From contig JAIDQW010000107.1 in the NCBI GenBank assembly GCA_029062075.1, positions 1 to 5,032 on the forward strand: DNA of 5,032 bases, given 5' to 3'. A model generated the notes under the pieces. It was not told the origin of the DNA. It ran no database searches and saw only the letters and a program-made list of their open reading frames with translations. Numbering within the stretch: position 1 is the stretch's first letter; every line of letters begins with the position of its first letter. The translations under genes and the position numbers were made by a program. This document shows positions 1 to 3,241 of the stretch, in pieces. This DNA is from Paramuribaculum sp. (GTDB lineage Bacteria; Bacteroidota; Bacteroidia; Bacteroidales; Muribaculaceae).

Positions 1-339
1 CGGGGGCAAATCAGAAGGACGCACCTCAGCAACCAACAAATCACCTTCGGGATAAGAGAACCGTTCTACGGACATTGTCGGCAAAGGAAGTATATTGCCG
101 TCAGAACGTATCCCGGCAATCTTTTTCAACAGAGCATCATCCACCTTCATTCCCGCGATAGATCCGTCATCTTTCGCTCCAATAATCAGATAGCCATTCT
201 TTCTGGATGCAGGCATATCATTGGCAAACGCACAAATAGCCTCACAGAACTTGTCCATGTTGCCTGTACTCGTGGTGCGTTCCACTCGATATGATTCAGT
301 GGACTTCAACAAGTCCAATACCTCCTCTTTAGTTATCAT
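1..339 (-). CDS. AlbA_2 / Schlafen-type ATP-binding domain protein, 5' part
   Basis: This is the N-terminal 113 residues of a protein that continues past the left edge; the frame is open to base 1. It starts ATG-ATA-ACT at 339. Seen: a core with ESYRVERTTSTGNMDKF (about residues 15-31), then EAICAFAND (33-41), then NGYLIIGAKDDGSIAGM (48-64). This matches the AlbA_2 (divergent AAA_4, Schlafen-like) pattern of an E-x-K-like strand, a 'FAN' helix and an 'L-I-I-G-x-x-D-D-G' loop. The family is annotated as putative DNA-binding or ATP-binding proteins related to the RecG/transcriptional-regulator group; its role in gut Bacteroidales is not settled. The missing part would normally hold further domains. 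There is no clear Shine-Dalgarno sequence, which is usual here, and a good -7 box lies about 25 bases upstream. It is probably transcribed separately from the lipoprotein gene behind it. The family call is confident; the function is not. Confidence 0.85.
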   Translation of the reverse strand, partial: MITKEEVLDLLKSTESYRVERTTSTGNMDKFCEAICAFANDMPASRKNGYLIIGAKDDGSIAGMKVDDALLKKIAGIRSDGNILPLPTMSVERFSYPEGDLLVAEVRPSDLPP

Positions 340-362
340 AATGATTGTTGGGTTTCAGACTA

Positions 363-370
363 CAAATTTA
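363..370 (-). promoter_or_regulatory. Bacteroidota -7 box for the AlbA_2-type gene
   Basis: Read on the minus strand this is TAAATTTG, a full match to the Bacteroidota TAnnTTTG element. It would place the transcription start near 356, about 17 bases before the ATG at 339. No convincing TTTG-type -33 element lies at the usual distance, so this rests on the -7 box and its position. Confidence 0.5.
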
Positions 371-445
371 CGAAAAATCCATGGGATATGGAACTTACAG
401 AGAATACTGCTTTGGCAATACTTATCTACGAAGAAATAATCCAGA

Positions 446-1300
446 TTACTTTGACTCCCGTATATCAAACACGGTAGTAAGCCTCTGAGGTTCTACAGTG
501 ATACTTTCATTCGTACCGAAATAAGTCGCCAAAACATACATGGACAATTTTTCATTATCCAAAGAACCGGGAGTATTTGCTATAGAAAGCTTCAGCACAG
601 GATCATTCGGATAATTCGAGCCCCATGATACTCTTGTGATATCACTTTCAAGAGTGGAATTAGGACTCCAGGCGTCCGCTCCTCCACCTAAAGTCAGCTC
701 TATGACTGAAGCCGTGCCGGAGGCAGGAGCCCAATAAAGGTTATCCTGAGGTATCAGTACCACGCCCGCTTCGTTTGACTCCACATCAAACCACTGGGAA
801 AACTCCTCACCGGAAGTTGACACACTTTTTACGGTAACATTTATATGTGCCTTGCACTCGAGCTTGGGAGTCTGGGTGAATATTATACGCTGAATATTGT
901 CCTCTATCAATATCTGCGCATCGCGGCAATTCTTCTGAATGAGATTTCCTACAATTGAAAAATTGACTCGCCCACGCATACTTGTAAGCGGCACCTTAAA
1001 CTCCAGAGTTTCGCCGGAAAACGGCTTATCCAGGACTGTTCTGCCACCTTCACAAAGACTTATGCTTCGGAGAACCACCCCTTTTGGAGCGGACATACTC
1101 ACATTTGACACACGGATTGTCATTTCTTCGGTAGGATTGAGCCATGATGCTGTAGGCAGAGCATTCACCGACGAGGTTATTTTAACTTCGCTTGTATTTA
1201 TGGGAGTCAGCTCCGGATCATCATGATCCGCGCATGATGTTGCGAGACAGCATATCCCAATCATGAACATTGACACCTTTACTACCACTGATGTTTTCAT
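446..1300 (-). CDS. surface-type lipoprotein of unknown family
   Basis: The 284-residue protein starts with a signal peptide: K2, a hydrophobic run over residues 4-20, and a lipobox LATSC with the lipid cysteine at 23. The next residues, ADHDDPE, are acidic; in Bacteroidota an acidic stretch right after the cysteine is a known signal for export to the outer face of the outer membrane, so surface display is inferred. The rest is rich in alternating hydrophobic residues, Ser, Thr and Gly with few charges, which suggests beta-sandwich domains. There are no membrane segments after the signal and no catalytic motif I recognise. The start is well supported by AGGAGAGAG just upstream. It stands alone, with no SusC/SusD partner next to it in the window. 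The perfect -7 box upstream sits in an inverted repeat and points away from this gene; only a one-mismatch box in that repeat points toward it. Confidence 0.85.
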   Translation of the reverse strand: MKTSVVVKVSMFMIGICCLATSCADHDDPELTPINTSEVKITSSVNALPTASWLNPTEEMTIRVSNVSMSAPKGVVLRSISLCEGGRTVLDKPFSGETLEFKVPLTSMRGRVNFSIVGNLIQKNCRDAQILIEDNIQRIIFTQTPKLECKAHINVTVKSVSTSGEEFSQWFDVESNEAGVVLIPQDNLYWAPASGTASVIELTLGGGADAWSPNSTLESDITRVSWGSNYPNDPVLKLSIANTPGSLDNEKLSMYVLATYFGTNESITVEPQRLTTVFDIRESK

Positions 1301-1303
1301 AAT

Positions 1304-1312
1304 CTCTCTCCT
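1304..1312 (-). promoter_or_regulatory. Shine-Dalgarno site of the lipoprotein gene
   Basis: The minus strand reads AGGAGAGAG, with its AGGAG core seven bases before the ATG at 1300. It is one of only two clear Shine-Dalgarno sequences in the window, and it fixes the start so that the signal peptide is complete. Confidence 0.7.
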
Positions 1313-1404
1313 ACCTGCGGCTCTGGGGTATTATTAGTGTATATGAGAAACGTGAGCCGGCTATGCCACGTCGTAGTTTGAAGGTCGTAGGAAAACCATT
1401 TGCA

Positions 1405-1412
1405 CAGATGTA
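1405..1412 (-). promoter_or_regulatory. weak -7-like box inside the inverted repeat, facing the lipoprotein gene
   Basis: The minus strand reads TACATCTG, one mismatch from TAnnTTTG. It lies almost exactly where the perfect box on the other strand would map after inversion, because both belong to the third, looser block of the repeat. It would place a start near 1398 and give the lipoprotein mRNA a leader of about 100 bases. No -33 element is seen. Confidence 0.25.
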
Positions 1413-1452
1413 ACAGTAGCAGCCCACGCTATATACGTGAGAACCACTATGC

Positions 1453-1460
1453 TATCTTTG
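1453..1460 (+). promoter_or_regulatory. -7 box inside the inverted repeat, facing right
   Basis: TATCTTTG matches TAnnTTTG exactly. It lies inside the repeat near its right arm and would start transcription near 1467, heading right, over 300 bases before the first gene there. If the segment were inverted about its centre, the box would fall at 1407-1414 on the minus strand, about 100 bases before the lipoprotein ATG. No good -33 element is visible, so it may be a chance match. Confidence 0.35.
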
Positions 1461-1535
1461 TGCGGTTTTGGAATTTCCTACGTTCTCAAACTACAAGAAC
1501 AGCATAACACTTCTTATTTTGCCAAATTATACTGA

Positions 1536-1555
1536 ATTGGATCTTACCAATCCAA
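1536..1555. repeat. small hairpin
   Basis: ATTGG (1536-1540) pairs with CCAAT (1547-1551), or alternatively TTGGAT (1537-1542) with ATCCAA (1550-1555). The two pairings exclude each other. There is no U-tract typical of a terminator, and its role is unknown. Confidence 0.3.
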
Positions 1556-1677
1556 CGCAAAATTAATCAAAAGGTCTAAAACACAAAATTCCTACCCTAT
1601 TATTGCTCTTTATTTGCTTTTCTCGCATCTCATATATATCACTATGTATGTAAACGAACTTATAAAACACAATTGCC

Positions 1678-1690
1678 TCACAACTTGTGA
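1678..1690. promoter_or_regulatory. 13-bp palindrome upstream of the small-gene operon, possible operator
   Basis: TCACAACTTGTGA is a perfect palindrome with one central base. It lies about 40 bases before the -7 box of the operon. A second, weaker dyad (TTAAT, five bases, ATTAA; 1711-1725) lies just before that box. Operons of this type are usually controlled by their own XRE regulator, so these are candidate operator sites, but no binding evidence exists. Confidence 0.3.
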
Positions 1691-1729
1691 ATTTTACACT
1701 TATTCCGACTTTAATCTCGAATTAATCTG

Positions 1730-1737
1730 TAACTTTG
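1730..1737 (+). promoter_or_regulatory. -7 box of the small-gene operon
   Basis: TAACTTTG matches the Bacteroidota TAnnTTTG element. It would start the mRNA near 1744, about 38 bases before the ATG at 1782. A TTTG-type -33 element is not clear at the usual distance; only a TTTAA at 1710-1714 lies nearby. The position just ahead of a tight operon supports the call. Confidence 0.55.
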
Positions 1738-1760
1738 CGTTTAACATCAAAGTGTCGTAA

Positions 1761-1868
1761 TTAGTAAGCAAATCAAGTGAAATGCAGCCATCCCGTGATA
1801 CGCTTGTGAAGATTTCTGAATTACTTGATTTTGACATTAAAGACTTAATAGCAAGCAATAAAGCATAG
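1761..1868 (+). pseudogene. C-terminal remnant of an XRE-family helix-turn-helix regulator
   Basis: The frame opens after a TAA at 1758-1760 and ends at TAG 1866-1868. From the ATG at 1782 it encodes 28 residues: MQPSRDTLVKISELL, then DFDIKDLIASNKA. This is the familiar tail of small Bacteroidales XRE regulators, where 'QPS-x-x-T-L-x-K-I-A-x-x-L-x-V-D-x-K-D-L-L' follows the DNA-binding helices. The first roughly 35 residues, including the whole recognition helix, are missing. No frame upstream supplies them; the sequence there is AT-rich promoter. The residues VSK just before the ATG could be a last trace of the 'TVSKW' part. The stop lies two bases before the next ATG, so translation of this remnant may help ribosomes reach the DUF3791-type gene, which lacks its own Shine-Dalgarno site. 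It could instead be a short functional peptide; I favour a remnant. Confidence 0.6.
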
Positions 1869-1870
1869 TC

Positions 1871-2095
1871 ATGGACAAGAAAGAAATATTTAACCGAATA
1901 GAGTATGTAGTAGCGTGCGTTGGAGCTTTCGCACAGCGATTTGACCTCTCCAACATGCAGGCATACGCCTATCTGCGCCGTTTCTCAGGTATCGATTTCC
2001 TTCTTGACTGCTATGCTGCCGAGCATACACTATCCATTGACGATGCTGTTTCAGACCTCCAAGTCATTTGCCAAAGGGAAGGAGGTAAGATATGA
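1871..2095 (+). CDS. DUF3791-type small protein
   Basis: This 74-residue protein is mostly helical by composition. Seen: an N-terminal helix IEYVVACVGAFAQRF (10-24), then AYAYLRRFSGIDFLLDCY (31-48), then HTLSIDDAVSDL (52-63) and a C-terminal EGG. The pattern 'YL-x-x-F-x-G-I-x-F-L-x-x-x-Y-x-x-x-H-T-L-S-x-x-D-A-V-x-D-L' is typical of DUF3791 proteins, which in Bacteroidota and Firmicutes often precede a DUF3990 gene. The function is unknown; by position it could be the antitoxin or a partner of the next protein. There is no Shine-Dalgarno site at its start, which follows the XRE remnant's stop by two bases. Its own stop overlaps the next start by four bases. The family call is from memory of the motif and is fairly firm; the antitoxin role is inference. 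Confidence 0.8.
   Translation: MDKKEIFNRIEYVVACVGAFAQRFDLSNMQAYAYLRRFSGIDFLLDCYAAEHTLSIDDAVSDLQVICQREGGKI
2079..2086 (+). promoter_or_regulatory. strong Shine-Dalgarno site before the DUF3990-type gene
   Basis: AAGGAGGT lies six bases before the ATG at 2092 and is a near-perfect match to the 16S anti-Shine-Dalgarno sequence. It is inside the 3' end of the DUF3791-type gene. It is unusual for this window, where most starts lack such a site, and suggests the second gene is translated strongly in its own right rather than only by coupling. Confidence 0.7.
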
Positions 2096-2580
2096 AACGT
2101 CTCTACCACGGTTCAAACGTTGCTATTGAGCAGATTGACCTCTCACGGAGTAAACGTGGCAAAGATTTCGGACAAGGCTTCTATCTCAATGCCAACCCTG
2201 AACAAGCCATGGTGATGGCAGTCCGTACGACTCGATTTCTCAACGAAGGAACTCCCACATTATCCTGTTTTGGTTTTGATGAAGACGAGGCTATAAAGAC
2301 CGGACTGAACATAAAGTTCTTTCATGACTACTCCGAGGAATGGGCAGAATTTGTTGTGATGAACCGAAAGAATAACTCAGATATTCCGGCTCATCCGTAC
2401 GATATTGTTATAGGTCCTATTGCTGACGATACGGTTGGCGTTCAAATTCGCCGTTTCATTTTGGGCTATTTGTCGGCATCGGCATTGGTTGAGGAATTGA
2501 GATATAAAGGTGACCATGCTGTTCAATACTTCTTCGGCACCCCAAAAGCCGTAAACCTATTAAAACGCATTAAATTATGA
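2092..2580 (+). CDS. DUF3990-type protein, ADP-ribosyltransferase-like putative toxin
   Basis: The 162-residue protein has the layout of DUF3990, which resembles ADP-ribosyltransferases. Seen: LYHGS at 4-8 (His6 at the usual NAD-binding histidine), DFGQGFYLNANPEQA at 25-39 (Tyr31 at the second motif), SEEWAEFVV at 81-89, YDIVIGPIADD at 103-113, and a C-terminal GDHAVQYFFGTPKAV at 140-154 with Gln145. In classical enzymes the third motif carries a catalytic Glu; here that region reads Q-Y-F-F with no Glu. The protein may therefore use another residue, have altered chemistry, or be inactive. It is cytoplasmic, with no signal or membrane segment. It sits between a DUF3791-type gene and a small acidic protein, with four-base overlaps on both sides, as toxins of two- or three-part modules do. 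The target, and whether it is toxic, are unknown. The family call is good; enzymatic activity is inferred. Confidence 0.8.
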   Translation: MKRLYHGSNVAIEQIDLSRSKRGKDFGQGFYLNANPEQAMVMAVRTTRFLNEGTPTLSCFGFDEDEAIKTGLNIKFFHDYSEEWAEFVVMNRKNNSDIPAHPYDIVIGPIADDTVGVQIRRFILGYLSASALVEELRYKGDHAVQYFFGTPKAVNLLKRIKL

Positions 2581-2798
2581 CTCAAGACATACAGTTTCAA
2601 ATAGAATGCCTTGCTGCAGAACTCGCTGAAATGCTTATGGATGAATATGGCTGGGACATACACCGCTCCCTTGACGAGCTTTATTCATCAACCACTTTCG
2701 CCAAACTTAATGACCCCGAATGCGGACTTTACTATCAAGGCGCGGTCTATATTTTCCAATTCCTCAAATCCGAAATCGAAACCGGCAAAGTCGCATAA
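2577..2798 (+). CDS. small acidic protein, third gene of the ART-like module
   Basis: This 73-residue protein overlaps the preceding gene by four bases (ATGA), with no Shine-Dalgarno site, so its translation is probably coupled to the DUF3990-type gene. It is acidic, with 13 Asp/Glu against 4 Lys/Arg. Seen: a helical first half (IECLAAELAEMLMDEYGW, 9-26) and a second half with LYSS, KLNDPECGLYYQ and VYIFQFLKSEIETGK (35-71). I recall proteins with 'LY-x-S-x-T-x-x-K-L-x-x-P-x-x-G-L-Y-x-Q-x-x-x-Y' next to DUF3791/DUF3990 genes in Bacteroidales, but I cannot name the family. Its size, charge and coupling fit an antitoxin or immunity-like partner for the basic-rich ART-like protein. That role is inference only. 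Confidence 0.75.
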   Translation: MTQDIQFQIECLAAELAEMLMDEYGWDIHRSLDELYSSTTFAKLNDPECGLYYQGAVYIFQFLKSEIETGKVA

Positions 2799-2819
2799 CA
2801 ACGTAAGGATTAAATAAAT

Positions 2820-2897
2820 ATGGCAAAAGATAGTAATCTAAGAAATCAACTTATATTATTTATCTGTATGCCTGATAGTAAAGTTAAATTCCAATAA
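2820..2897 (+). CDS. possible 25-residue ORF after the operon
   Basis: ATG at 2820 is preceded by AAGGA at 2805-2809, about ten bases away. The frame reads MAKDSNLRNQL and so on to TAA at 2895-2897. It starts 22 bases after the acidic protein gene. It may be the broken start of a lost gene; nothing about it is recognisable. Confidence 0.2.
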   Translation: MAKDSNLRNQLILFICMPDSKVKFQ

Positions 2898-2970
2898 AAA
2901 ACATAGTCGTTAAGGATTATATTAAACCCAAACGAAATCAAGAGCGTATAGTCCCTATAAGACTGATTGA

Positions 2971-3093
2971 CTTTCTCCTTTAACAAGAACTTCTAAATTG
3001 GTAAAAACTTTTGTGACGGCGGAGGAAGCACTAAAGCGTCAGTTCTACCGGCAAGTGCAAATCCTTGAGTATGGAACAGTGAATTTACGATAA
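2971..3093 (+). pseudogene. coding-like remnant of an unknown gene
   Basis: The frame is open for 40 codons and ends with TAA at 3091-3093. From Val at 3013 it reads VTAEEALKRQFYRQVQILEY, then GTVNLR. The mix of charged and aliphatic residues looks like the helical tail of a real protein. Only non-ATG starts are available (TTG 2998, GTG 3013), and neither has a ribosome site. I do not recognise the family. Confidence 0.25.
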
Positions 3094-3134
3094 AATAATT
3101 GGGGGAAGGGGGTCACTCTTATTGTCCTTTTTAT

Positions 3135-3142
3135 TACTTTTG
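3135..3142 (+). promoter_or_regulatory. -7 box for the malic enzyme gene
   Basis: TACTTTTG matches TAnnTTTG. It would start the mRNA near 3149 and leave a leader of about 93 bases before the ATG at 3242. No clear -33 element is present. The gene itself has an AT-rich leader and no Shine-Dalgarno site, as is normal in this phylum. Confidence 0.45.
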
Positions 3143-3147
3143 CGATT

Positions 3148-3169
3148 ATTGCAATAGTTTTAATGCAAT
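3148..3169. repeat. 6-bp inverted repeat at the malic enzyme transcription start
   Basis: ATTGCA (3148-3153) and TGCAAT (3164-3169) are exact reverse complements separated by ten bases. They sit right at and after the predicted start. This could be an operator or a small leader hairpin, or chance in AT-rich sequence. Confidence 0.25.
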
Positions 3170-3241
3170 CAGTAATCTTTCAGAGCAAGGAAATTGTTTT
3201 TCGTTATAACTATTCATTGGAAATTTTTTAATCATTATATA

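Larger units (their letters stand above)
1373..1494. repeat. 122-bp imperfect inverted repeat (invertible promoter, divergent promoter or MITE candidate)
   Basis: The left arm runs GTAGTTTGA (1373-1381), four unmatched bases, then CGTAGGAAA (1386-1394). The right arm is TTTCCTACG (1474-1482), three unmatched bases, then TCAAACTAC (1486-1494). Both 9-bp blocks are exact reverse complements. A third, looser block lies further in: GCACAGAT at 1402-1409 against ATCTTTGTGC at 1454-1463. The outer flanks share TATGC/GCATA weakly. I see no clear target-site duplication at the ends. The unequal gap (four against three bases) is unusual for an active inversion site. Possible roles are a phase-variable promoter, a symmetric divergent promoter or operator, or a small non-autonomous transposable element. 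The repeat itself is certain; its role is not. Confidence 0.75.
1301..1760. other. long intergenic stretch between divergent transcription units
   Basis: No convincing gene is seen on either strand. The left third holds the lipoprotein ribosome site and the 122-bp inverted repeat. The rest is very AT-rich and carries a small hairpin (1536-1555), a 13-bp palindrome (1678-1690) and the -7 box of the small-gene operon (1730-1737). An open frame of 38 codons from the ATG at 1644 to the TAA at 1758 runs straight through that -7 box and resembles nothing I know, so I do not call it a gene. An imperfect direct repeat, ACGTGAG followed by CTATGC, occurs at about 1350-1366 and again at 1435-1452; the second copy lies inside the inverted repeat. 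Confidence 0.6.
2799..3241. other. degraded AT-rich intergenic stretch before the malic enzyme gene
   Basis: No intact gene is seen. Besides the 25-residue ORF there are two coding-like patches without a good start. One reads KDYIKPKRNQERIVPIRL and ends at a stop near 2983. The other, open from 2971 to TAA 3091-3093, reads VTAEEALKRQFYRQVQIL and so on from a GTG at 3013. Locally higher GC around 3013-3060 supports past coding. The right part is AT-rich leader and promoter. No terminator hairpin with a T-tract is obvious. I read the stretch as debris of a lost gene or mobile element insertion. Confidence 0.45.

Noticed and set aside
939..1226. 95-residue open frame on the plus strand inside the lipoprotein gene
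   Set aside because: It is antisense to a well-supported gene with a signal peptide and a Shine-Dalgarno site.
1373..1494. Reading the inverted repeat as a rho-independent terminator
   Set aside because: The loop is about 79 bases, there is no T-tract after it, and no gene ends next to it on either side.
1644..1760. 38-codon ORF starting MYVNELIKHN on the plus strand
   Set aside because: It runs through the -7 box of the small-gene operon, is AT-rich with no ribosome site, and resembles no family. It is likely chance.
3026..3057. GCACT / AGTGC inverted repeat as a terminator of the small-gene operon
   Set aside because: There are only five base pairs with a loop of about 20 bases and no T-tract; it is within chance expectation.
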